8,121 bases of DNA. Source: Negativicutes bacterium (lineage in GTDB: Bacteria > Bacillota > Negativicutes > JAGOZY01). Below are positions 1-7,359 of this stretch, piece by piece. The first letter of the stretch is position 1, and each line of letters begins with the position of its first letter. A program made the translations under genes and the position numbers. The DNA is taken from assembly GCA_018058445.1 (NCBI GenBank), contig JAGOZY010000033.1, positions 1-8,121 of the forward strand, in the 5' to 3' direction. Under the pieces are notes generated by a model. The model had not been told where the DNA came from, searched no databases, and saw only the letters and a program-made list of their open reading frames with translations.

Positions 1-60
1 ATATGGAAAGAGTGATGCCGGTTTCTCCAGTTTAAGTTTTCATAGCAAAAATAGCTGCAT
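1..60. other. Window edge, no assignable gene
   Basis: No gene can be supported in these 60 bases. One plus-strand frame is open from the edge to a TAA at 33-35 and could be the last ten or so codons of a convergent gene. In that case the hairpin at 61-96, which also has a T-run on the plus strand, would terminate it as well. Another plus frame stays open to a TAG at 74-76. Both are short enough to be chance, and neither tail resembles a protein end I recognise. Confidence 0.15.
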
Positions 61-96
61 AAAAAATCTCTCCTAGTTTCTTAGGAGAGATTTTTT
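61..96 (-). terminator. Intrinsic terminator of the M20 amidohydrolase gene
   Basis: A perfect 15-bp inverted repeat (61-75 with 82-96) encloses a 6-nt loop. The core is CTCTCCTA/TAGGAGAG and the outer ends are A-runs facing T-runs. It starts 2 nt after the M20 stop codon at 99-101. Both strands end in at least six T, so it could stop transcription from either side. This fits a boundary with a possible convergent unit to the left. Confidence 0.9.
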
Positions 97-98
97 TA

Positions 99-1301
99 TT
101 ATTTTGGATAGTTAATCACAAAAGCAGCATGTAGGGCCGCTCCATCTTTAAAGACACTTTCGTCAATTCTAAATTTTGGCGAATGTTGAGATTGCCCGAT
201 TCCTTTCTCTTCGTCACCTGCCCCAATAATCATGTAGGTGCCTGGAATTTCATTTAGGTAGTAGCCGAAGTCTTCTGAGCCGGGAATAAGCGGACTTTCT
301 TGCACGTTCTCTTCACCAAAAAGCTCAATTCCAATTTTTCGCATTTTCTCTGTGACTTCTGGATGATTAATCGTAGGCATCATCAAGGGAATCCATTCAA
401 AATTCCCTTCGCAGCGATAGGTCTGGCAAACCCCTGCAAAGATTCGTTTGATCGAGTCTTCGATATGCTGACGGACTTCCAATGTAAAGCTGCGACATGT
501 TCCCAGTAGGTTGACTCGTTCTGGAATGATATTATTTACAAAACTGCTCGTCTGAACTCCTGCAACTGTGACGACTCCTGCGTCTAGTGAACTAAGCTCG
601 CGGCTTACAATCGTCTGAACTCCCGTAATAAAATGTGCCATCGGCAGGGTCGGATCTAAAGTCGCATTTGGCATTGAACCATGGCCGCCTTTACCGATAA
701 TCTCCGCTTTCCAAGTATCAGAAGCTGCCATGAAAGGACCCGATCGATAGAGGAGAGTTCCTTTATTTAGGGCCGAAAAAATATGAATTCCAAAGATCCG
801 CTCGATGCCTTGAAGAGCCCCTTCGGCGATCATCGCTTTAGCACCTGATGGGTAAGCTTCTTCGGATGGTTGAAATAAAAATCGTACTTTTCCAGTCCAT
901 TGATCTTTTAAATCGACGAGGATCATCGCTGCTCCCAAAAGCATGGCGGTGTGACTATCATGACCACAAGAGTGCATTTTTCCGTCAATTTTTGATTTAT
1001 ATTCAACATCCACTTCTTCGAGCATATTAAGTGCATCAATATCAGCTCTTAGGGCAACGGTCGGGCCTGGCTTGCCACTGTCTAGCTCGGCAAGAATACC
1101 TGACTTTGTTCCTTTAAATCCTTGCTGAAGAATCGTTATTTCTAGTTTTTTAAGTTCTTCTGCTATTTTTTCCGTGGTCCGTACTTCTTCCCAAGAAGTT
1201 TCTGGATGTTCGTGAAAGTCTCTACGAAGAGCAATGATTGCTTGCTCATGAATTTGAGCTTGTTTTTTTATATCCTGAATCACAATCTCACGTCCTGACA
1301 T
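99..1301 (-). CDS. M20-family metal-dependent amidohydrolase (M20D type)
   Basis: A 400-aa cytosolic zinc/metal hydrolase of the family that includes hippurate hydrolase, IAA-amino acid hydrolase and N-acetyl-diaminopimelate deacetylase, which remove acyl groups from N-acyl amino acids. Seen: RRDFHEHPE at 26-34, the LRADIDAL block at 84-91, SCGHDSH at 111-117 (ligands C112 and H114), QPSEE at 144-148 (catalytic E147, ligand E148), GIH at 171-173 (H173), GGHGSMP opening the dimerisation lid at 205-211, PGSEDF at 340-345 and the final ligand H373. The catalytic set is complete and the length is normal. There is no signal peptide or membrane segment. No good Shine-Dalgarno precedes the ATG at 1301, and an in-frame GTG at codon 7 (1283) is an alternative start. 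The gene follows gyrB but sits behind gyrB's terminator, so it is probably a separate unit. I cannot tell the substrate from sequence alone. Confidence 0.93.
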   Translation of the reverse strand: MSGREIVIQDIKKQAQIHEQAIIALRRDFHEHPETSWEEVRTTEKIAEELKKLEITILQQGFKGTKSGILAELDSGKPGPTVALRADIDALNMLEEVDVEYKSKIDGKMHSCGHDSHTAMLLGAAMILVDLKDQWTGKVRFLFQPSEEAYPSGAKAMIAEGALQGIERIFGIHIFSALNKGTLLYRSGPFMAASDTWKAEIIGKGGHGSMPNATLDPTLPMAHFITGVQTIVSRELSSLDAGVVTVAGVQTSSFVNNIIPERVNLLGTCRSFTLEVRQHIEDSIKRIFAGVCQTYRCEGNFEWIPLMMPTINHPEVTEKMRKIGIELFGEENVQESPLIPGSEDFGYYLNEIPGTYMIIGAGDEEKGIGQSQHSPKFRIDESVFKDGAALHAAFVINYPK

Positions 1302-1357
1302 TCATATTTTAATCTTTCTATTTCTTTCGCTTTTTAATGATAAAACCCTTTATAAAA

Positions 1358-1391
1358 AAAGCACTCTCCTCAATAAAGAGGAGAGTGCTTT
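1358..1391 (-). terminator. Strong intrinsic terminator of gyrB
   Basis: Perfect 14-bp stem, AAAGCACTCTCCTC (1358-1371) against GAGGAGAGTGCTTT (1378-1391), with a 6-nt loop. On the minus strand it is followed by four more T, giving a seven-T run. It begins 6 nt after the gyrB stop and should end the replication operon here, separating gyrB from the M20 gene. Confidence 0.95.
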
Positions 1392-1397
1392 AGCTAT

Positions 1398-3368
<1,971 letters not shown>

Positions 3369-3418
3369 TCATAAAAAAAGCTTTACATCCTTTAAAATCA
3401 AGGGGTTTCAAAAATAAT

Positions 3419-3628
3419 TTATTCCTTAAAATACTTTTTATAATTAGGTTTATCGATAATTCTTCGAGCCAAGGTTTGAGGAGAGATCGGTGAACCAAAC
3501 ATTCCTTCATCCGTTAAAACAATACTGCTATCATCGGCATTTTCACTATTTGGCAGTAATTTTCGGTCCAGAATTGCGATTATTTTTTGGAGTGGAACCA
3601 TTTTTTCCCGGCCGATATGTAAAAACAT
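3419..3628 (-). CDS. remB: RemB-like extracellular matrix regulator, DUF370 family
   Basis: A 69-aa protein of the DUF370/RemA-RemB family, located where Bacillus subtilis has remB (yaaB), immediately upstream of gyrB. RemA-type proteins are DNA-binding regulators of biofilm matrix and osmoprotection genes; RemB's own role is less clear. Seen: the N-terminal MFLHIG typical of the family, a V-x5-I-x-I-L-D stretch at 11-21, and near the C-terminus SPISPQTLARR at 46-56, which resembles the SPLSxxTLxxR of RemB as I remember it. The start is well supported: the family begins M-(Y/F)-(I/L)-H-(L/I)-G and a purine-rich AGGAAGGGAG (3635-3644) ends 6 nt before the ATG. This ATG lies inside the DciA-like gene in a different frame, so the two genes overlap by 83 nt. 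They are presumably co-transcribed and may be translationally coupled. Confidence 0.85.
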   Translation of the reverse strand: MFLHIGREKMVPLQKIIAILDRKLLPNSENADDSSIVLTDEGMFGSPISPQTLARRIIDKPNYKKYFKE

Positions 3629-4739
3629 AACGATCTCCCTTCCTGATTTTTTCCCACCATTGAGCTATTTTTTCTTCTTCCCATTCTTCAATAATTTGGC
3701 CTGAAGCTAGGGAAACAGCCTTTAGTCCTAATGCGCTTCGCTCTCTACCGATAGGGACCAGTGAGCGCCATTCTTCGAGAAGTTGCCTTCGCGCAACACC
3801 ATATTCTTTCGGACTTACTGAGCGGGTTTCTTGAATTTTTTCTAAAGAAGTTTCTGGGTATTCTCGTAAAATATCTTTGACTTCTTCAATGACTTCGCCT
3901 CTAATTTCCCTTTGAATACGATCCCAAACAGTTTGAATCAGCTCTTCAGTCAGATTTTCCGGTCTTTTTCCTGTAATAAGCATGACAAGAGTGAGCCCAT
4001 CATTTGACATTTCTTTTCCGTAAGGCACTTTTTTGGCTAAATCACCTAAAAGATCTCGCCGAACATCTTGGGCTTGCCTTAATGAAAGATTTGTAAAAGC
4101 CGCTAGTTCCTTTGCTTTGAGCCAAGGACATTGCCACAAAGTCTCTCGCAATTTTTTACGATTTTCTTCGTGAATTTCTCTAAGGCAATGAACACAGTTT
4201 TTTTCTTCTGCCAAAACTGGAATCTGACATTTTTGGCAAGGGACCATTCCATCAGAGAATTTTTTTCTTTCCATCGCTTTTAAATGAGCTAAACTTTCTC
4301 TTACTCTTGCTGCTAATTTGGGATCTTCAATTTCATTGGTTTGATCAATGGCCCATTGCCAATCTTCTTCGACTGGAGCAATTTTAATATTTTGAGCAAT
4401 GGCTAAAGAATCATCTTCATAAAAAATAGGTTCTGGACGACGACCCATCACCCGAATTCGAGTGATGACTTCGCTACCGTCACCCCACCAAGTTTTCACT
4501 TTTTTTAAAAGTATATTTTCCATCAATACCAGATTTTGCAGCCATCCACCTGGCTCAGCGATAAGCCAGAGTTCATTATATTCAAGTTTCCAAGGAGCAC
4601 TATGGGCTGCTGCTGCTGGGCCGGCAATTTTAATCCAATCTTTTTGCAATTGGCCTATTTTTAGTTTACGGCGAGTTTCTTCGAGGGGTACAGATTGGAA
4701 AAGAATATTTCCTATTTTAGCAATTTCTCTAGTTCGCAT
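3546..4739 (-). CDS. dciA: DUF721/DciA-like helicase-loader candidate with zinc ribbon and tandem C-terminal repeats
   Basis: A 397-aa protein. Residues about 10-100 match the DUF721 (DciA) pattern: a W-I-x-I-A-G block at 35-40, A-H-S-x-P-W at 45-50, L-W-L-I at 57-60 and W-L-Q-N-L at 66-70. DciA is the ancestral loader or operator of the replicative helicase DnaB in bacteria without DnaC/DnaI, so that role is inferred here. Actinobacteria carry a DUF721 gene at the same place between recF and gyrB. Beyond the domain are a helical linker (about 130-165), four cysteines C168, C171, C182 and C185 in a zinc-ribbon arrangement, then two tandem repeats (about 198-276 and 288-366). Simple DciA proteins are much shorter, so the tail is an added module. 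The ATG overlaps the end of recF by 11 nt, with GGGGG (4749-4753) 9 nt upstream. The last 27 residues, basic and rich in Gly, Asn and Lys, are encoded by the remB overlap. I am sure of the gene, fairly sure of the family and unsure what the tail does. Confidence 0.85.
   Translation of the reverse strand: MRTREIAKIGNILFQSVPLEETRRKLKIGQLQKDWIKIAGPAAAAHSAPWKLEYNELWLIAEPGGWLQNLVLMENILLKKVKTWWGDGSEVITRIRVMGRRPEPIFYEDDSLAIAQNIKIAPVEEDWQWAIDQTNEIEDPKLAARVRESLAHLKAMERKKFSDGMVPCQKCQIPVLAEEKNCVHCLREIHEENRKKLRETLWQCPWLKAKELAAFTNLSLRQAQDVRRDLLGDLAKKVPYGKEMSNDGLTLVMLITGKRPENLTEELIQTVWDRIQREIRGEVIEEVKDILREYPETSLEKIQETRSVSPKEYGVARRQLLEEWRSLVPIGRERSALGLKAVSLASGQIIEEWEEEKIAQWWEKIRKGDRYVFTYRPGKNGSTPKNNRNSGPKITAK
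3642..4148 (-). repeat. Tandem protein-level duplication inside the DciA-like gene
   Basis: Residues 198-276 (nt 4148-3912) and 288-366 (nt 3878-3642) align without gaps at an offset of exactly 90 residues, with 23 identities in 79 by my count. Conserved pairs include P205/P295, S219/S309, R227-R228/R317-R318, L230-L231/L320-L321, V238-P239/V328-P329, G241/G331, E243/E333, S245/S335, G248-L249/G338-L339, G257/G347 and W272/W362. The first part of each copy looks like a helix-turn-helix (for example E211 to L231). The duplication is old, as the DNA shows no obvious direct repeat. Confidence 0.75.
4185..4238 (-). other. Zinc-ribbon-like Cys4 motif in the DciA-like protein
   Basis: Codons 168-185 encode C-x2-C-x10-C-x2-C (C168, C171, C182, C185), a classic spacing for a structural zinc ribbon. 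It sits between the N-terminal DUF721 domain with its helical linker and the C-terminal tandem repeats, so it may be a hinge or a nucleic-acid or protein contact. Zinc binding is inferred from spacing alone. Confidence 0.7.
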
Positions 4740-5817
4740 CGCTCTTTTCCCCCTTTAAAATCGGGTGAAAATGAGCTACTAAATTGCTGATTTTTTCTGT
4801 TCCAGTCACAAATGTCTGAACTTTTTCTCCGACATGAGAAAGTAGAGCTTGCCTTCTTGAGTCATCGAGCTCACTAAGTAAATCATCTAAGAGTAAAATC
4901 GGATAACTTCCTTTTTCCTGATAAAGATACTCTATTTCTCCCAATTTTAAGGCAACAACTCCAGTTCTTTGCTGTCCTTGGGAAGCAAAGCGGCGCATAT
5001 CTCGGTCATTTAGTAAAAATCGAATATCATCTCGATGAGGACCTACAGAAGTAAATACTCTCTCTAAATCTTGCTTTCTTGCATTAAAAAGTAGTTCTCT
5101 AATATTTTCTTCGCTACCTTGGCCTTCATCTTCTTGACCAAATGGCAGATATTCAAGTGAAAATTTTTCATCATCACCTGCTATTTTTTCATAAAGAAAA
5201 CCCGCTTCTTTACTCATTTTAAAAATTGCATCCCGACGAGCTTTAATCAGCTCAGCGCCAAAATGAGCTAATTGAATATCCCAAGGATCTAAATCTTTTC
5301 CATCGCCTCTTCGATCTCGCTCTAATCGCAGCAAACTATTTCGTTGCCGAAGCGTTCGATGATATTGAAGAAGAGACCTAAAATAACTTCTCGAAGCCTG
5401 CGAAAGCTCGCTATCAATAAAATGTCGTCGACCCAGAGGAGGACCTTTGATCAGCTGTAAATCATCCGGCATAAAAAGAACGACTGCTAACTCACCAATT
5501 AAATCTCGCCGTGGGACTTCATGACGATCAAATGAAAAGCGTTTACTGCGGCCACTTAGAATAACTCCTAATCGATGACTTACTTGATTCCGAGTAAATT
5601 CTACTTCTATTTTGGCTTCCTTTTCATCCCAGATAATTAGGTCCCGTTCATCTCGTGTTCGAAAAGAACGACCAAAAGAAGCAAGATATAAAGCTTCCAA
5701 AAGATTCGTTTTTCCAGCTCCGTTTTTCCCATAAAAGAAATGGACTCCCGGTCCAAAATCCATTTTGAACCGAGAGTAATTTCGATAATCAGTTAATATC
5801 AAGGAAGTGACTTGCAT
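4729..5817 (-). CDS. recF: DNA replication and repair protein RecF
   Basis: An SMC/ABC-type ATPase that acts with RecO and RecR to load RecA at single-strand gaps and stalled forks. Seen: the N-terminal LTDYRNY at 8-14, Walker A GKNGAGKT at 30-37, the ABC signature region SQGQQ at 279-283 and Walker B ILLLDD at 307-312 followed by a D-loop (SELD). At 362 aa it is the usual length. It lies 40 nt after dnaN, with no S4-domain gene between them, and its last codons (ending in TAG at 4731-4729) overlap the start of the DciA-like gene by 11 nt, which suggests translational coupling. The ATG at 5817 gives the conserved RecF N-terminus, but the best ribosome site lies unusually far upstream (see 5832-5838). 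Confidence 0.97.
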   Translation of the reverse strand: MQVTSLILTDYRNYSRFKMDFGPGVHFFYGKNGAGKTNLLEALYLASFGRSFRTRDERDLIIWDEKEAKIEVEFTRNQVSHRLGVILSGRSKRFSFDRHEVPRRDLIGELAVVLFMPDDLQLIKGPPLGRRHFIDSELSQASRSYFRSLLQYHRTLRQRNSLLRLERDRRGDGKDLDPWDIQLAHFGAELIKARRDAIFKMSKEAGFLYEKIAGDDEKFSLEYLPFGQEDEGQGSEENIRELLFNARKQDLERVFTSVGPHRDDIRFLLNDRDMRRFASQGQQRTGVVALKLGEIEYLYQEKGSYPILLLDDLLSELDDSRRQALLSHVGEKVQTFVTGTEKISNLVAHFHPILKGEKSDAN

Positions 5818-5831
5818 AATTTAACCCAAGT

Positions 5832-5838
5832 CCTCCTT
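5832..5838 (-). promoter_or_regulatory. Widely spaced ribosome binding site of recF
   Basis: The minus strand reads AAGGAGG, a near-ideal Shine-Dalgarno, but 14 nt separate it from the recF ATG where 5-9 nt is usual. The TTG that would be better spaced is followed in frame by GGT TAA, a stop, so it cannot be a start. The long spacing may keep RecF synthesis low; that effect is inferred. Confidence 0.6.
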
Positions 5839-5857
5839 CCTATCTTTTAATAATTTT

Positions 5858-6973
5858 TTATTTTCGAACTGGCGTTACGATATATAAATAGCCTTCTTCA
5901 CCGACAGGCTTAATTAAAAGTGGTGTTAAAGGACCATTTGTACTTCCAGTGAATGATTCACTTTCCATATTTTTGAGAATATCCATCAAATAGCGGACAT
6001 TAAAGCCTAAATCCATTTCTTGTCCTTCTACTTTTGCAGAAACTGCTTCGGTAGAATCACCAACATCCAAATTTCGAGCTGTAATTACGATTTGACTGGA
6101 CTCAATTTTCATTCGAACAACGTTATACTCGCCTTCACGAAGAACAAGAGAAACTCGATCTACCGCCGAGCGCATATCAGACGTTTTAACTTCAAAAGAA
6201 GTTTCACCAACTTCTGGAATTACTTTTCGATAATCAGGGAATTGTCCTTCTACCAAGCGACAAGTTAGATAAGTATTGCCAAAGGAGCAGAAAAAGAGAT
6301 TTCGTTGCCAACCAAAAGTCACATCTTGCGGTACATCCCCGTGAATTTGTTTAGCAATTTCTTGAAGGACTCGGCTTGGAATAAGCAGCCTGACATGATT
6401 TGGCCATTCTTGCTCTAAGCTAATTTCTTTTAAAGCAAGACGATGGGTATTTGTCGCAACCATTCGAAGAATTTGACCTTCGATTTCCAGAAGACCTGCT
6501 GTAAAGACTGGGCGAGATTCGTCAGTACTACAAGCAAAAATAGTTTTCTTGATTAAATCTCTAAAAATAGAATCTTTAATCGTGATTTGATTTTCAGTTT
6601 CCATGTTTTTTAGAATTGGAAAATCTTCTGGTGGAATCGTTAGCAGCGAAAAATCCGCTGGGCCAGAATCCACTTTCATTTTTCGATCGGTTTCTTGATA
6701 TGCAAAACTAACGGTTTCAGCCGGTACTTTTCGAATAAGTCCGGTTAAGAAAGTACCTGGTAAAAGGGCCACTCCAGGCTGCTCTACGGCAGCTAAAAAA
6801 TGAGTGCGAATCGATAGATCATAATCAGATGCTTGAACAATAACGGTTCCATCTGCTTTTGCTTCCATGTGAATTCCTGTTAGGACAGGTAACGGAGTAT
6901 GTTTTCTTGAAATAGCCCGCTCTACGGTTTGCAGAGCTTCTTGAATATCTTCTTTACGGCAATTGAATTTCAT
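5858..6973 (-). CDS. dnaN: DNA polymerase III beta subunit (sliding clamp)
   Basis: A 371-aa beta clamp: a dimeric ring that encircles DNA and tethers polymerase III and other fork proteins. Seen: the canonical N-terminus MKF-x4-ED, L-x-G-I-x-M at 31-36, the block RPVFTAGLLEI at 154-164, ATNTHRLA at 173-180 (family ATDGHRLA, lining the peptide-binding pocket), VEGQFPDYRKVIP at 241-253, and the C-terminal YIVTPVRK at 364-371, the equivalent of the usual YLIMPMRL. The reading frame is open to an ATG at 6988, but I chose 6973: it gives the conserved MKF start, and GAGGAGG at 6980-6986 lies just upstream and overlaps the 6988 ATG. dnaA's terminator lies upstream, so dnaN probably has its own promoter in the origin region. 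I see only weak candidates for it. Confidence 0.97.
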   Translation of the reverse strand: MKFNCRKEDIQEALQTVERAISRKHTPLPVLTGIHMEAKADGTVIVQASDYDLSIRTHFLAAVEQPGVALLPGTFLTGLIRKVPAETVSFAYQETDRKMKVDSGPADFSLLTIPPEDFPILKNMETENQITIKDSIFRDLIKKTIFACSTDESRPVFTAGLLEIEGQILRMVATNTHRLALKEISLEQEWPNHVRLLIPSRVLQEIAKQIHGDVPQDVTFGWQRNLFFCSFGNTYLTCRLVEGQFPDYRKVIPEVGETSFEVKTSDMRSAVDRVSLVLREGEYNVVRMKIESSQIVITARNLDVGDSTEAVSAKVEGQEMDLGFNVRYLMDILKNMESESFTGSTNGPLTPLLIKPVGEEGYLYIVTPVRK

Positions 6974-6979
6974 AAAAAT

Positions 6980-6986
6980 CCTCCTC
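6980..6986 (-). promoter_or_regulatory. Ribosome binding site deciding the dnaN start
   Basis: GAGGAGG on the minus strand, 6 nt before the ATG at 6973. It overlaps the alternative in-frame ATG at 6988, so it can serve only the downstream start. Confidence 0.85.
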
Positions 6987-7091
6987 ATAGGCTTTCTTCG
7001 TGCCTAGTTTTAAAAATCGTCTTTCTCGTTGTTATTAGTTTAGCAGGATTTTGTGCTTTAGAAAACCTCTTCTTTTTTTGTTTTTGGGGCT

Positions 7092-7100
7092 TGGGGATAA
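7092..7100 (-). promoter_or_regulatory. DnaA box TTATCCCCA (one mismatch)
   Basis: Minus-strand TTATCCCCA, one mismatch from TTATCCACA. It lies on the dnaN side of the A+T stretch, so it is separated from the other boxes by the likely unwinding element. Confidence 0.6.
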
Positions 7101-7105
7101 CCGGG

Positions 7106-7128
7106 TTATATTCTAAATAATAAATTAA
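7106..7128. other. A+T-rich stretch, likely DNA unwinding element
   Basis: 22 of 23 bases are A or T. It starts 12 nt from the last DnaA-trio triplet, on the dnaN side. That is where duplex opening is expected when DnaA spreads from the box along the trios. Confidence 0.65.
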
Positions 7129-7140
7129 GTACCGTAGCCT

Positions 7141-7153
7141 TAGTAATAGGGGG
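7141..7153 (+). promoter_or_regulatory. DnaA-trio element with adjacent GC cluster
   Basis: Plus-strand TAGTAATAG (7141-7149), read 3' to 5', is GAT AAT GAT, three consecutive matches to the DnaA-trio consensus 3'-(G/A)A(T/A)-5'. A run of five G (7149-7153, sharing one G with the first triplet) forms the GC cluster between the trios and the perfect DnaA box at 7162-7170. Trios are the single-strand contacts along which the DnaA filament grows to open the origin in B. subtilis. Order and polarity match that model. Confidence 0.75.
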
Positions 7154-7161
7154 AGTGAATA

Positions 7162-7170
7162 TGTGGATAA
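7162..7170 (-). promoter_or_regulatory. Perfect DnaA box TTATCCACA
   Basis: Exact consensus on the minus strand, the only perfect one I found in the window. It points towards the GC cluster, trios and A+T stretch and is the likely nucleation site. A degenerate box, ATATTCACT (7162-7154), follows directly and abuts the GC cluster. Confidence 0.92.
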
Positions 7171-7216
7171 GTGGTTTTGGTTTAAGCTATCAGTGAGTTT
7201 TAGGACCACAGGAAGG

Positions 7217-7225
7217 TATGGATAA
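7217..7225 (-). promoter_or_regulatory. DnaA box TTATCCATA (one mismatch)
   Basis: Minus strand, one mismatch at position 8. Same orientation as the perfect box and 55 nt from it, about five helical turns. Confidence 0.6.
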
Positions 7226-7272
7226 CTTTAATTTTAATCCCCAGTGTTCACAGAAAAAGAGTTATCACCGAA

Positions 7273-7281
7273 TCATCCACA
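7273..7281 (+). promoter_or_regulatory. DnaA box TCATCCACA (one mismatch)
   Basis: Plus strand, one mismatch at position 2, opposite in orientation to the perfect box. Confidence 0.6.
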
Positions 7282-7295
7282 GAAGCTTTCACAGG

Positions 7296-7304
7296 TTATC
7301 CCCA
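7296..7304 (+). promoter_or_regulatory. DnaA box TTATCCCCA (one mismatch)
   Basis: Plus strand, the same nonamer as the minus-strand box at 7092-7100, so the two outermost boxes form an inverted pair. A second A+T-rich stretch (7305-7330) lies between it and the dnaA terminator. Confidence 0.6.
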
Positions 7305-7326
7305 TAAAAATTTTTTTAATAAATGA

Positions 7327-7355
7327 AAAAGTCACCCGATTTTCGAGTGACTTTT
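7327..7355 (-). terminator. Intrinsic terminator of dnaA
   Basis: A 12-bp stem (7327-7338 with 7344-7355; one G-U pair in the minus-strand RNA) with a 5-nt loop. The outer stem is AAAAGTCAC/GTGACTTTT, and the T-run continues to five in the transcript. It begins 4 nt after the dnaA stop. It should separate dnaA transcription from oriC and dnaN and limit transcription through the origin. Confidence 0.85.
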
Positions 7356-7359
7356 AAAA

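Larger units (their letters stand above)
7092..7304. other. oriC: Downstream oriC region between dnaA and dnaN
   Basis: The 386-nt gap between dnaA and dnaN has no credible gene and carries a cluster of DnaA boxes: one perfect and four with a single mismatch to TTATCCACA, in both orientations. They come with a GC cluster, DnaA-trio triplets and an A+T-rich stretch. This is the standard origin position in Bacillota. In B. subtilis the origin is bipartite, with a second box cluster upstream of dnaA; that part would lie outside this window. Weaker boxes may exist, for example ATATTCACT (7162-7154, minus) and GTGTTCACA (7244-7252, plus). Confidence 0.9.

Noticed and set aside
1..98. Riboswitch or small RNA at the left edge
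   Set aside because: I compared the GC-containing patch at 17-30 with riboswitch and tRNA/tmRNA 3'-end motifs I know and found no convincing match; only the terminator hairpin is supportable.
4462..4758. 98-codon plus-strand reading frame opposite the start of the DciA-like gene, and other plus-strand frames of 60-82 codons
   Set aside because: They lie antisense to well-supported genes, have no family features, and are explained as shadows of the coding frames.
6974..6988. Upstream ATG at 6988 as the dnaN start
   Set aside because: It would add MRRIF before the conserved MKF, and the good ribosome site overlaps this ATG, so it can only serve the ATG at 6973.
6985..7209. A 74-codon minus-strand reading frame with a GTG start across the dnaA-dnaN gap
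   Set aside because: It runs through the perfect DnaA box, GC cluster, trios and A+T stretch, has low-complexity Lys-rich content and no family resemblance, and overlaps the dnaN leader. It is most likely chance.
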